A stretch of 64,000 nucleotides of DNA, taken from positions 620,001-684,000 of the forward strand of contig NZ_MWQN01000003.1 of the NCBI RefSeq assembly GCF_002024165.1. Reading direction: 5' to 3'. The notes beneath the pieces are model-generated. The model did not search any database and had not been told where the DNA came from. It saw only the letters and a program-made list of their open reading frames with translations. Numbering within the stretch: position 1 is the stretch's first letter; each line of letters opens with the position of its first letter. The stretch comes from Embleya scabrispora (lineage in GTDB: Bacteria > Actinomycetota > Actinomycetes > Streptomycetales > Streptomycetaceae). Positions 52,091 to 62,286 of the stretch are shown here, one piece after another. The position numbers were made by a program, and so were the translations under genes.

Positions 52091-53736
52091 CTACTTGACG
52101 CAGGTCCGGTCGGTCCTCGGCAGTCGGCCCGTGGCCAGGTAGTCGTTGACCCGATCGTCCACGCAGGAGTTGCCGTAGACCCCGTAGACGGCGTGTCGGT
52201 TGGCCCCCTGGAGGGTGAGCAGCCTGGAACTCGGCATCATCGTGTGCAGCGCCACACTGCCGGTGTACGGGGTCCGCGGGTCGCCGTCGGCGGCCACGAT
52301 CAGCATCGCCACGTCGCGCCGTACGCGTACCGGGTCCTCGCGCGGCGCGTCCCAGAAGGCGCACGGCACGATGTTGTTGGTGAACGGGCCGTACAGCGGG
52401 TGCGCGGCACGGGCGGCCTCGATGTCGCGCCAGTACACCTCGGGATCGCGTGGTGCGGCCACGTCCCCGCACAGGATGGCGATCTGGGCACCGGTGGGGC
52501 CGGTGTCGCCGGTCAGGAACATCCGCAGCTTCCCCGCGAACCCCGCCGACAGCGGCGCCGGTTGCCCGGCCGCGGCCCTGACGAGGGTGGCCATCTCGTC
52601 GGCGAACGCCGCCCGCGCCGCGTCGCTGTCGTCCGCGTTGTCCATCAGCAGCACGAACCCGACCCGGCTGTCGTCCAGCCGGAAGACCTCCGGTGCGGTG
52701 CCGACGACGAGCGGATCGCGCGCCGACGCCTCCTGGACGCGGGTCACCGTGGCCAGTACCTCCGCGCGGGTGCGGCCGAGGTGGTAGGTGTCGTCCCGAA
52801 GCGCGGTCCAGGCCGCCCAGTCGGACAGCGCCCGATCGTTCTCGCTCTCGCTGCCCCGCAACACCCGGGGGGCGTAGCGGCGCGGGTCGAGCGCGCCGTC
52901 CAGGACGACCCGATCGACACGGCCGGGGAACATCTGGGTGTAGGCCGTCCCGAGGTAGGTGCCGTACGAATAGCCGAAGTAGGACACGCGCCGCTCGCCG
53001 AGCGCGGCCCGGACGACATCCATGTCGCGGGCGGTGTTGCGGGTGCTGATGTACGGCAGCACGGGCGCGTTGGTCGCCCGGCATCGGTCGGCCAGATCCT
53101 TTTGCAGCGCGACCTGACGTTCGAAGCTCGCTCGACTCAGGCCGGCCGAGAAGAGGTTGGTGCCGACGGGCCACCCGCAGTCCAGCGCCGTACTGCGGCC
53201 GACGAAGCGCGGATCCATGCCGATGAGGTCGTAGCGCCCGCCGACCTCCTTCATCGCGGTACGCAGGACCAGGGTCAGATCGAGGCCCGAACCGCCGGGG
53301 CCGCCCGGGTTGGTCAGCATCGTGCCGATCCGGTGCCGGGTGTCGGCGGCCCGGATCCGCGAGATCGCGACGGTGATCGTGCGACCTCGGGGTTGGTGTA
53401 GTCGAGCGGGACGGTCACGTCGGCGCAGCGGGCACCGCCGCGTTCGAGGCCATGGCCCACGGTGTCGTCCGGGCCCAGGACACAACTGCGCCAGTCGAGC
53501 CGTTGGTGGTGGTAACGCTCCAACCCGGCGCCGGAGTTCGCGGTCATGTCGGTGTCGTCGGGTTCGGCCGCCGACGCCGTCGCCGATATCGCGCCCAGAC
53601 ACGCGGCGAGGGCCAGGCCCACGGCCAGGACCCGGCGCGCGGGACGGGCACGCCGACGCGGTGTTCTCGCCGTCACCGTCGCGGTCGCCGCGTCGGGGTG
53701 GTGTTCACTCGTTCGGTGCGCTGACGTTCTCGTCAT
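52091..53736 (-). pseudogene. Secreted tripeptidyl-aminopeptidase-like hydrolase with one apparent frameshift
   Basis: ATG 53736 starts a signal peptide (RRVLAVGLALAACLGAISAT) and the first mature residues LERYHHQRLDWRSC through VPLDYTNP. The frame then shifts: the remainder TITVAISRIRAADTRHRIG through CVDDRVNDYLATGRLP runs in another frame to 52091. Adding one base to the G4 run at 53389-53392 (C4 on the coding strand) restores one frame of about 548 residues. The catalytic set is intact: Ser in YFGYSYGTYLG, Asp in AADGDPRTPY, His in ANRHAVYG. Family members remove tripeptides or amino acids from extracellular peptides. Treat as frameshifted pending resequencing. Confidence 0.75.
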
Positions 53737-54069
53737 GCTCGTCTCCGGAGTCCGATCCGCAGACGCACCCGAACACCCGCCGCAGTCGCGGTTGTCGGCG
53801 CACTGTCGAGGCGACGCGCCGCCGCGTGTCGACCCCGTCCCGGCGCGGAACGGATCGGCGTGCGGCGGCGCGGGCGGCGGCAGGGTCCGCAATCCGGCGG
53901 GACGGGTGGGGGGACGTGCGGATGCCTCGTATGAACGTGCACGACCCTACGAACGTGTCCCTGGCCGGACATCGGCCGGCCGCACGACGAGCGGCTTCCC
54001 GCTTCGTGTGCCGGACCGATCCCGCCTACGCGTGCCGCCGCCTACAATCTCCGGTCGCCGACCGGCGGT
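53737..54069. other. Gene-free interval upstream of the secreted hydrolase
   Basis: 333 bases with no supported gene. GAACGTG occurs twice 18 bases apart (53933-53939 and 53951-53957), which could be a direct-repeat activator or repressor site for the minus-strand hydrolase gene. No clear promoter hexamers were identified. Confidence 0.4.
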
Positions 54070-56402
54070 TCAGCCGCTCAGGGCCTGTTCCCGGTCCGGG
54101 CGGACACACTCGATGCGGTAGTCGCCGCTCTCCGGGTCGACGACGACGCCGTGGGTTTCGCTGTGGAATCCGGGGAAGTGCCGGTCGAACGCCTCCAGCG
54201 CGCCGAGGTAGCGCAGGAGCGGGCCGTCGGCGGCGCCGATGTTCTCCCCGGGCATCAGGACGGGGATGCCCGGCGGCGTCACGGTGACCATGGCCGCCGC
54301 CACCCGCCCGGCCGCCTCGGCCAACGCCACCCGTTCGGTACCGCCCCGGACCAACTCGCGATAGCACCGCTGCGGCGGCGCCACCGGCACCGGCAGGTCC
54401 CGGAAGGCGGTGTCCAACAGCTCGACCAGGTTCGCCCCGCGCAGGTGGTCGTGCATGTCGCGGCACAGCTCCCGCAGCCCCTGCTCGGCGTAGCGACCCG
54501 GGAACAGCGCGACGACGTCGGGCAGTACGGCGGTCAGCGGCGCGTTCTCGTCGTACAGCGCCTTGAAGTCCGTCAGCGCGTCGAGCAGCGTGCCCCACTT
54601 GCCCTTGGTGATGCCCATCGAGAAGAGCACGAGCGTCGTGTAGGAATCGGTCTTCTCCACCACGATGTTGCGGGTGGCGAGGTAGGCGGTGAGCACCCGC
54701 GCGGGGATGCCCCACTCGGCCATCGTCCCGCCGGCGTCGATCCCCGGACAGGTGAGCGTCACCTTGATCGGGTCCAACAGGCAGTATCCCTCGGTCAGTT
54801 CCGGGAATCCGTGCCAGGCCGCGCCCGGTTCCAGCTCCCAGCACGAGGGTTCGCCGCGCAACAACTCCCGGGGGCACGGGCGAAGTCCCAGCGTTCGCCG
54901 GTCGCGGGGTCGGTCACCGTGTCGGGTTGCCAGACGCCGAAGAACCACGGCGGCCGGTCGCCCGCGGCGGCGATGCGTTCGCCGAGCCGCACCATCGACT
55001 GCCGGAAGCGGATCGCCTCGACCACGGCCTCGTCGACCAGCCAGTGCCCCTGCGGGCCGTCCATCATGCCCGCCGCCACGTCCAGGGACGCGATGACCGG
55101 GTAGAGCGCGGAGGTGGTGCCGTGCATCATGAACGCCTCGTTGAACCGGGCGTGTTCCACGGGAGCGCGCGGTGCGGGGCGCACGTGCACCATCGCGCTC
55201 TGCGAGAGCGCGGCGAGCAGCTTGTGCGTGGACTGGGTCGAGAACACGGTGGGTCGATCCTCGTCCGGGAAGCCGTCCGGCCCCACCGACATGCCGTAGC
55301 GGCCGGCGTAGAGCGGGTGGAAGCGGGCGTACGCGAACCACGCCTCGTCGAAGTGCAGGCGCGGGGTGTTGGCGGCGAGGGCCCGGGCGAGCGCCGCGGC
55401 GTCGTAGCACAGGCCGTCGTACGTAGAGTTGGTCACCACCGCGTACTGGGCGTCGGGGCGCACGGCGTCGCGCGCGAGCGGATTGGCGGCGATCCGGGTC
55501 GCCACGGCCGCGGCGTGCACCTCGGTCGGGGGCAGCGGGCCGGCCAGGCCGAATCCGTTGCGGGTCGGGGTCAGGTAGACCGGGCGGGCGCCGGAGACGA
55601 CCAGGCCGTGCAGTACGGATTTGTGGCAGTTGCGGTCCACGAGCGCGATCTCGTCGTGGGTGACGCAGTAGTGCCCGACCATGCGGTTCGCGGTGGAGTC
55701 GCCGTGCAGGACGAAGTAGGTGCGGTCGGCGCCGAAGATCCGGGCGGCGTTGCGTTCGGCGGCGCCGATCGGGCCCGAGTGCTCGTACAGCGAGCCCAGT
55801 TCGCCGACCGAGATGGACAGGTCGCTGCGAAACAGCTGCTCGCCGAAGTAGTCGAAGAACGCCCGCCCGACCGGGGACTTCAAGAACGCCACGCCGCCGG
55901 AGTGGGCGGGGGTGTGCCAGGAGTATTCGTGGGTGTCGCCGAAGTGCCGCAACGCCTTGAAGAACGGCGGAAGTACCGCTTCGAGGTGGGCACGCGCCGC
56001 GTGCACGATGCGCCCGGCGACGAAGGACGGGGTGTCCTCCAGCGGCCAGACGTAGCCGACCACGGTCTCGGCCACCCACAGCGGCAGTCCTTCGAGATCG
56101 TCGTCGGCCATCACCAGGAAGACCGGAAGTCCGGTGAAGCGCCGCCCCACGCAGCGCAACACCGCCGCGCCGGCGGTCTCCTTCGTGGACTGCTCGGCGC
56201 CGGGCAGGTCCCACGACACCAGTGCGGCGGCCAGCCCCGCCTCGGTCCGCAGCACCGCCTCGGCCTCGACCCCGTCCCGCGCCCACCGCACCTCGAAGCC
56301 CTGGTTCCGGATCTCGGCGGCGATCCGCCGAAACTGCTCCGCCCCGGCAGCGGACCCGTCCGAAGCCTCGGAGACCACGAAGACCACCGTGCCGACCGCC
56401 AT
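54070..56402 (-). pseudogene. Orn/Lys/Arg decarboxylase (long form) with one apparent frameshift
   Basis: ATG 56402 begins a receiver-like wing domain (MAVGTVVFVVSEASDG, residues 1-~140), then the PLP domain WHTPAHSGGVAF, HGDSTANRMVGHY, VDRNCHKSVLHG, HFDEAWFAY and Schiff-base Lys394 in STQSTHKLLAAL. At WDFAR the frame breaks; the C-terminal domain (ELLRGEPSCWELEPGAAWHG through PPGIPVLMPGE) continues one frame over to 54070. Adding one base to the G5 run at 54870-54874 joins them into about 776 residues, the length of inducible acid-stress lysine/arginine decarboxylases. If real, the break removes the C-terminal domain. Confidence 0.78.
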
Positions 56403-56645
56403 GTCCGCCCCCTCACGCACCGTGTACCCGCCATCACCCTTTCGAGGGTCACCCGGACGGTGTCACGAAAGTCCCCGAAAGCTCCCCAAACCCCTCTTTC
56501 GAGGGAAAACGTGGCCCGCCGGGCGCGGCGGTGACGTCGACCCGGCGGAGGACGCGAGTCGTGTGGACGGGTTCGCGCGCTCCGCCATATCGTGTCGTGG
56601 TTGAGACCAGGCCGATATGACGACACCGATGAAGGAGACCCCAGA

Positions 56646-58576
56646 GTGGGCACGGGTGGCAGCGTCGAGACGTTGGAATTCCAGGCCGAGACCCGGCAGT
56701 TGCTCCAGTTGGTGATCCATTCGATCTATTCGAACAAGGACATCTTCCTGCGTGAGCTGATCTCCAACGCCTCCGACGCTCTGGACAAGTTGCGATTGGA
56801 GTCGTTGATCGACTCCGACCTCGAGGTCGATACGTCCGACCTGCACATCGTCTTGGCCGTCGACAAGGACGCCCGCACGCTGACCGTGCGCGACAACGGC
56901 ATCGGCATGAGCCGCGACGACCTCGTGGAACTGATCGGCACGATCGCCAAGTCCGGCACCGCCGGTCTGCTGGAGAAGATCAAGGAAGCCAAGGAGTCCC
57001 AGGACGGCGCCGCGGCGCAGAACCTGATCGGGCAGTTCGGCGTCGGCTTCTACTCGGCGTTCATGGTCGCCGACAAGGTCACCTTGCGCACCCGGCGGGC
57101 GGGCACCGACTCGGGCACCGCGTGGGAGTCCGACGGCGAGGGCACCTACGAGATCCGGGCCGTCGACGACCTGCCCGTGGGCACCTCGGTCACCCTGCAC
57201 CTCAAGGCCGCCGACAACGAGGACGGGTTGGCCGACTACCTGTCCGAGTGGAAGATCCGGCAGATCGTCAAGCAGTACTCGGACTTCATCCGCTGGCCGA
57301 TCCGGATGGCGACGGAGCGGACCGACGCCGACGGCGTCACCACGCACGGCGTCGACACGCTCAACTCGATGAAGGCGCTGTGGGCCAGGCCGCGCAGCGA
57401 GGTGACCGAGGCCGAATACGCCGAGTTCTACCGGCAGATCAGCCACGACGGGCTCGACCCGGCCGAGACGATCCACATGCGCGCCGAGGGCAACTTCGAG
57501 TACGAGGCGCTGCTGTTCATCCCGTCGCAGGCCCCGTTCGACCTGTTCTCGCGCGAGACGAAGCGCGGCGTACAGCTGTACGTCAAGCGGGTGTTCATCA
57601 TGGACGACTGCGAAGCGCTGATGCCGAACTATCTGCGCTTCGTCAAGGGTGTCGTGGACGCGCACGACCTGTCGCTGAACATCTCCCGCGAGATCCTGCA
57701 ACACGACCGGCAGATCCGCGGGGTGCGCCGGCGCCTGGTGAAGAAGGTCCTCGGCGCGATCAAGGACATGCAGGCCAAGGACGGCGAGCGCTACACGAGG
57801 TTGTGGGCGCAGTTCGGCCGGGCGCTGAAGGAGGGCCTGCTCGAGGACACCGACAACACCGAGGCGTTGCTGGAACTGGTTTCGGCGGCCTCCACGCACG
57901 ACCCGGAAAAGACCACCACGCTGCGCGAGTACGTCGAGCGCATGAAGGACGGTCAGGACGCGATCTACTACCTGACCGGCGAGACCCGGGCGATGGTGGA
58001 GAACTCCCCGCACATGGAGGCCTTCGCCGCCAAGGGGTACGAGGTGCTGATCCTCACCGACCCGGTCGACGAGGTCTGGGTCGACCAGGTCCCGGCGTTC
58101 GCCGGCCACGCGTTGCGGTCCATCGCCAAGGGGCAGGTCGACCTCGACGAGCCCGCCGACGACGACGGCGAGGCCGAGTCGGACCGGGCCAAGCGCGAGG
58201 AGGACTTCGCCGCCCTGCTCCCGTGGCTGACCACGACGCTGTCCGAGCAGGTCAAGCAGGTGCGCCTGTCGTCCCGGCTGACCACGTCGGCGGCCTGCAT
58301 CGTCGGCGACGCGCACGACATGACGCCGACCCTGGAGAAGATGTACCGGGCGATGGGCCAGGAGATGCCCCCGGTCAAGCGCATCCTGGAACTCAACCCG
58401 ACACACCCCTGATCACCGCTCTGCGCGCGGCGCACGCGACGAACGCGGAGGACCCGGCGCTCGCCGAGATCGTGGAACTCGTCTACGGCGGCGCCCTGCT
58501 CGCCGAAGGCGGCGACCTCCCCGACCCGGCCCGCTTCACCCGCCTGCTGACCAACCACCTGGCCAGGGGCCTGTAA
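56646..58576 (+). pseudogene. htpG: Hsp90-family chaperone with a late apparent frameshift
   Basis: GTG 56646 has GGAGA upstream. ATPase motifs are all present: LRELISNASDALDKLR, DNGIGMSRDDLV, GTIAKSGT, GQFGVGFYSAFMV; the middle domain has the catalytic-loop Arg in NISREILQHDRQIRGVRRR. The current frame stops at 58412 after LNPTHP. The expected end (LITALRAAHATNAEDPALAE to HLARGL) lies in the next frame and stops at 58576. One more C in the C4 run at 58406-58409 makes a normal full-length protein. Even as given, only the last ~55 residues, part of the dimerisation domain, are lost. Ends before a perfect hairpin. Confidence 0.85.
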
Positions 58577-58583
58577 CCCACCC

Positions 58584-58618
58584 GGGGTGCGACCGGCCGG
58601 GCCGGCCGGTCGCACCCC
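58584..58618. terminator. Bidirectional hairpin after htpG
   Basis: Two perfect 17-base arms (58584-58600 and 58602-58618) around a single central G, beginning GGGGTGCGACCGGCCGG. Located between convergent htpG and the oxidoreductase gene. Confidence 0.8.
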
Positions 58619-58668
58619 CCGCCCGGCCGCGAGGACACCTGTGTGGGGCGGCCGGACGGGTCGGGGGC

Positions 58669-59562
58669 TCAGATGACGATGACTCGGCGGCCGCGGGTGT
58701 GGCCGGCCCGGCTGTCGATCTGGGCCGCTGCGGCCTCGGTGAGGCGGTACGACTTTTCGATCGGGATGTGCAGCCGCCCCCGGGCGATGAGGTCGGCGGC
58801 CTCGGCGAGCGCGTCCGGCACGCTTCCGGCCGCGCCGGAGAAGCGCACGCCGAGGTCCGGCGCGCCGAGGTCGGCGATGGAGATCACCTTGAGTGGGTCC
58901 CCGGTCAGCTCGACGAGTTCGCGGATCACCCCCGAGCCGGCCAGATCGAGCGCCGCGTCGACCCGGCCGAGCCCGCGCACCCGCTCGACCCAGCCCTCGC
59001 CGTATGTCGTGGCGACGGCGCCCAGGCCGCGCAGATAGTCCTGGTTCGCGGCGCCGCCCGTGGCGATCACCGCGATGCCGCGGTCGCGGGCGATCTGCAA
59101 CACCGCCGATCCCACTCCCCCCGACGCACCGCTGACCAACAGCGTCTGCCCGGGTTCCACGCCGACCTCGCGGATGATGCGCAACGCGGTCTCCACCACG
59201 GACGGGTACCCGGCCGCCTCCTCGAAGCTCAGCCCCTCGGGCATCCGGGCCCAGGCCGACATCACGGCGAACTCGGCGTAGGTGTCCGACCCTTCGCCGA
59301 ACACGTGGTCGCCGACCTCGACTCCCTCGACGCCTTCGCCGACCTCGTCCACCACCCCGGCGGCGTCCAACCCCACTCCGGAGGGCAGCTCGATCGGATG
59401 GGCCGACAGTTTCTGGCCTTCACGAATCCTCCAGTCGACGGGGTTCACCCCCGCCGCCCGCACGGCGATGCGTATCCGGCCGGGGCCCGCGTGGGGCTCC
59501 TCGGCGTCCAGGAGGCGCAAAACATCGGGACCACCGAACTCGGCGAAGCTCACTTTCCTCAT
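58669..59562 (-). CDS. NADPH:quinone oxidoreductase-like medium-chain dehydrogenase
   Basis: 297 residues of the MDR superfamily. VRAAGVNPVDWRIREG is the typical N-terminal segment, and LLVSGASGGVGSAVLQIARD is the NADPH loop. Zinc-binding cysteines of alcohol dehydrogenases are absent, so this is a zinc-free quinone/enone reductase. It diverges from a TetR gene with two palindromes in the 70-base gap, a standard repressor-target pair; the substrate may be a quinone or electrophile sensed by that TetR. Confidence 0.9.
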   Translation of the reverse strand: MRKVSFAEFGGPDVLRLLDAEEPHAGPGRIRIAVRAAGVNPVDWRIREGQKLSAHPIELPSGVGLDAAGVVDEVGEGVEGVEVGDHVFGEGSDTYAEFAVMSAWARMPEGLSFEEAAGYPSVVETALRIIREVGVEPGQTLLVSGASGGVGSAVLQIARDRGIAVIATGGAANQDYLRGLGAVATTYGEGWVERVRGLGRVDAALDLAGSGVIRELVELTGDPLKVISIADLGAPDLGVRFSGAAGSVPDALAEAADLIARGRLHIPIEKSYRLTEAAAAQIDSRAGHTRGRRVIVI

Positions 59563-59576
59563 GCCGTGGACCGTAG

Positions 59577-59600
59577 CACTAACGGTTAGTGTTTCGAAAC
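59577..59600. promoter_or_regulatory. Tandem palindromes between oxidoreductase and tetR
   Basis: CACTAAC-G-GTTAGTG (59577-59591) is a perfect 15-base inverted repeat followed directly by GTTTCGAAAC (59591-59600), another perfect palindrome. They lie in the divergent promoter gap and are the likely binding site of the TetR protein at 59633. Confidence 0.75.
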
Positions 59601-59632
59601 CGTTGTTGTCTCGTAACTGATAGCATCAGGTC

Positions 59633-60226
59633 ATGACCGAGCCAGTCGGCCGCCGCGAACGCAAGAAGGCCGCGACCCGCCAGAACATCGCCGACACCGC
59701 CCTGCGGCTCTTCCTGGAGCGCGGATACGACGCGGTGGGCATCCGCGACGTGGCCGCCGAGGCCGACGTCGCCGTCACCACGCTCTTCTCGCACTTCGCC
59801 TCGAAGGAGGCCCTGGTGTTCGAGCGGGACCAGGACTTCGAAAAACGCCTCGCCAAGGCGGTCACCGACCGCGAACCGCACGAGCCGATCGTCCCCGCGT
59901 TGCGGCGCGAGATGCGGGACATGGTGCGCCATTGCGCGTCGGAGGGCGCCGCCCCGACCTGGCACATGATCGACGCGACGCCCGCGCTGCGCGAATACGA
60001 GGAGTCGATGCGACTGCGCCACGCCGAATCGCTGGCCGCGGCCATCGCCGCCGACCTCGACCTGCCCCCGGGCACCACGGCCTGCCGGACGATCGCCAGG
60101 TTCGTGACCGACGCCCATGCGCCGGCCCGCGAGGCGGCCGATCCGGACGCCGCGGTGGATGAGATCTTCCGGATGATCGAGGCCGCCTGGGAGGTCGCCT
60201 TCCCGACGGCGACGCCTCGATCCTGA
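59633..60226 (+). CDS. TetR-family transcriptional regulator
   Basis: 197 residues. Helix-turn-helix: NIADTALRLFLERGYDAVGI then VAAEADVAVTTLFSHFASKE. The C-terminal domain (about 80-190) follows the pattern of the MftR/AcyR-like group with a long aromatic-lined pocket (WHMIDATPALREYEESM). It is divergently arranged with the oxidoreductase gene and presumably represses it through the palindromes between them. Confidence 0.93.
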   Translation: MTEPVGRRERKKAATRQNIADTALRLFLERGYDAVGIRDVAAEADVAVTTLFSHFASKEALVFERDQDFEKRLAKAVTDREPHEPIVPALRREMRDMVRHCASEGAAPTWHMIDATPALREYEESMRLRHAESLAAAIAADLDLPPGTTACRTIARFVTDAHAPAREAADPDAAVDEIFRMIEAAWEVAFPTATPRS

Positions 60227-60303
60227 TACAACCGATCAGCGATCAGCAGCACCACCAACGGCAGCACACGTCGACACTGAAGGACCATTGCGACCGCCGC
60301 ACC

Positions 60304-60318
60304 ACAACCCATGGTTGT
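60304..60318. promoter_or_regulatory. Inverted repeat before the lysR gene
   Basis: ACAACC-CAT-GGTTGT, a perfect six-base-arm dyad 18 bases before the LysR start, suited to autoregulation by the LysR protein. Confidence 0.5.
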
Positions 60319-60335
60319 ACCCATAGGGTGTCCGC

Positions 60336-61271
60336 ATGGACCTCGACGCCGTCCGGACCTTCGTCACCGCCGCCGAGGCGGGGCAGTTCCAAGAGGCCGC
60401 CACCGAGTTGGCGGTCACCCAGCAGGCCGTCTCCAAGCGCATCGCCGCGCTGGAGCGCACCCTCGGCGTACGACTGTTCACCCGCACCCCGCGCGGCGCC
60501 GAACTCACCATCGACGGACAGGCGTTCCTGCCGCACGCCCGGGAACTGCTGCGCGTCGCCGAACGGGCCGTCGAGTCCGTACGCATCGGCAGCCGTCCGC
60601 TTCGCGTCGACGTGCTCAGCTCACGCGGCGCGGCGTCGGGCCTGCTGCGCGGCTTCCATCGGGCACACCCCGAGGTCGAGCTCGACGTGGTGATGTTGTT
60701 CGGCATCGACACGGCCATCGCCGCCATCCGGTCCGGTGCGATCGACGCGTCCTTCCGCGCCGTCACCGTGCCGGGCCGGCCGCTCCCCGACGACGTCGAG
60801 TCCGCCCGGGTGCTCGACGAGCCGCTCCAACTCCTCACCGGCCCCGGACACGTCCTGGCCGGCGCCCGCTCGGTGCCCATGGCCGGGCTCGCCGGGCATC
60901 GGATCTGGATGCCCGGCATCGTCCCCGGCACCGAGTGGGCGGCCTACTACGACGACCTCGTCGCCGAGTTCGGCCTGACCATCGAGGCGACCGGCCCCAA
61001 CTTCGGCGCCGACGCACTCCTCGACACCGTCGCCGACACGCCGGCCCTGGCCACCTTCATGGGCGGAAACACCCGCCTGGTCTGGCCCACCGACCACGGC
61101 CTGCGCCGCATCCCGGTGACCGACCCGATGCCCGTCTACCCCCACTCACTCCTGTGGCAGCGCGGCAACCCCCACCCCGCGCTGGCAACCCTTCGCACGC
61201 ACCTCGCCGACACGGCCACCGCGCCCAACGCGCCCGGGACCTGGACCCCCGACTGGACCAACCCGCACTGA
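60336..61271 (+). CDS. LysR-family transcriptional regulator
   Basis: 311 residues. The winged helix-turn-helix is at the N-terminus: FVTAAEAGQFQEAATELAVT, QQAVSKRIAALERTLGVRLF. The substrate-binding domain (about 88-300) has two lobes with VLSSRGAASGLLRGFHRAHP and an effector cleft. LysR regulators typically control a divergent or adjacent gene; here the neighbours are an unrelated TetR upstream and a secreted nuclease downstream, so the target is not evident. Confidence 0.92.
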   Translation: MDLDAVRTFVTAAEAGQFQEAATELAVTQQAVSKRIAALERTLGVRLFTRTPRGAELTIDGQAFLPHARELLRVAERAVESVRIGSRPLRVDVLSSRGAASGLLRGFHRAHPEVELDVVMLFGIDTAIAAIRSGAIDASFRAVTVPGRPLPDDVESARVLDEPLQLLTGPGHVLAGARSVPMAGLAGHRIWMPGIVPGTEWAAYYDDLVAEFGLTIEATGPNFGADALLDTVADTPALATFMGGNTRLVWPTDHGLRRIPVTDPMPVYPHSLLWQRGNPHPALATLRTHLADTATAPNAPGTWTPDWTNPH

Positions 61272-61520
61272 GCCCGGCCGGATTGCCGGCCGGGTGGCCC
61301 GAACTCCCGCCGTGTCGGCGGCCCTGCGCATGGCCGGCTGCCCGATCGGCCTGCCACGCAATCGAGTTCGCGGCGGGTACCGGCGGCCGCCGTCGTGGTC
61401 ACGGTTACCGAATGTTCACACCCCGTAGGGTCCCGGCGGCCCCTCGGCGTCCGGCACGCTGGTCGCGATCCGCGCCCGGGTCCGGGCCGGACGTCACCAC
61501 GTCACTCGGGAGGCCTCGCC

Positions 61521-62165
61521 TTGTCCACCTCGACCGTGCTCCGCCGCGCCGCGACGACCGGCTGTGTCGCCCTGCTCACCCTCGCCGCGACCTCGACCCT
61601 GACCGCTCCCGCGCAGGCCGCGTTGCCGACACCCGTCTCCGCGGCGACCGCCCGCTCGTATCTGGCCGGCATGGCCGCCACCGCCGAGAGCCACGGCGAC
61701 AGCTACGACCGCAGCCTGTTCCCGACCTGGATCACCATCTCCGGGACCTGCGACACCCGCGAGTGGATACTCAAGCGCGACGGCGCGGGCGTGACCACGA
61801 ACTCGGCCTGTGGCGCCACATCCGGCACCTGGACCAGCGCCTACGACAACGTCGTCACGACCGACCCGTCGACGTTCGACATAGACCACGTGATACCGCT
61901 GTCCGAGGCCTGGGCCTCCGGCGCCTGGGCCTGGACCACCACACGCCGTCGTACGTTCGCCAACGACGTGAACGACCCGCAACTGATCGCCGTCTCCGCC
62001 TCGTCCAACCGCTCGAAGGGCGACCGGGACCCTGCCGAATGGCTGCCCCAGGCGTCCTTCCGCTGCACGTACGCCCGGGCCTGGGTCCAGGTCAAGCACG
62101 ACTACGCGCTCACCGTCGACAGCAGCGAGAAGAGCGCGCTCGCCTCCATCCTCGGCGCCTGCTGA
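61521..62165 (+). CDS. Secreted HNH-type nuclease (DUF1524/GmrSD C-terminal-like)
   Basis: 214 residues from TTG 61521, with GGGAGG seven bases upstream; the frame is open further up but lacks a ribosome site. Signal peptide 1-~35 (VALLTLAATSTLTAPAQA). The beta-beta-alpha-metal nuclease motif is FDIDHVIPLSEAWASGAW with catalytic His, and the second part VSASSNRSKGDRDPAEW carries Asn and metal-side residues. It would degrade extracellular DNA. Cysteines at GTCDTREW, NSACGATSG, FRCTYA and the terminal LGAC suggest two disulphides. Possibly a nutrient-scavenging or competition nuclease. Confidence 0.88.
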   Translation: MSTSTVLRRAATTGCVALLTLAATSTLTAPAQAALPTPVSAATARSYLAGMAATAESHGDSYDRSLFPTWITISGTCDTREWILKRDGAGVTTNSACGATSGTWTSAYDNVVTTDPSTFDIDHVIPLSEAWASGAWAWTTTRRRTFANDVNDPQLIAVSASSNRSKGDRDPAEWLPQASFRCTYARAWVQVKHDYALTVDSSEKSALASILGAC

Positions 62166-62286
62166 TCTCACGGACCGCGAACCGGGCGCCCCGGCCGCCC
62201 GTTCACCCGTTTCCCACACTGCGGATGCGGATTTCCTCGACAGAAGCGATCATGTAGACCGCCCGAGGAGAAAGCGGCACATATCC

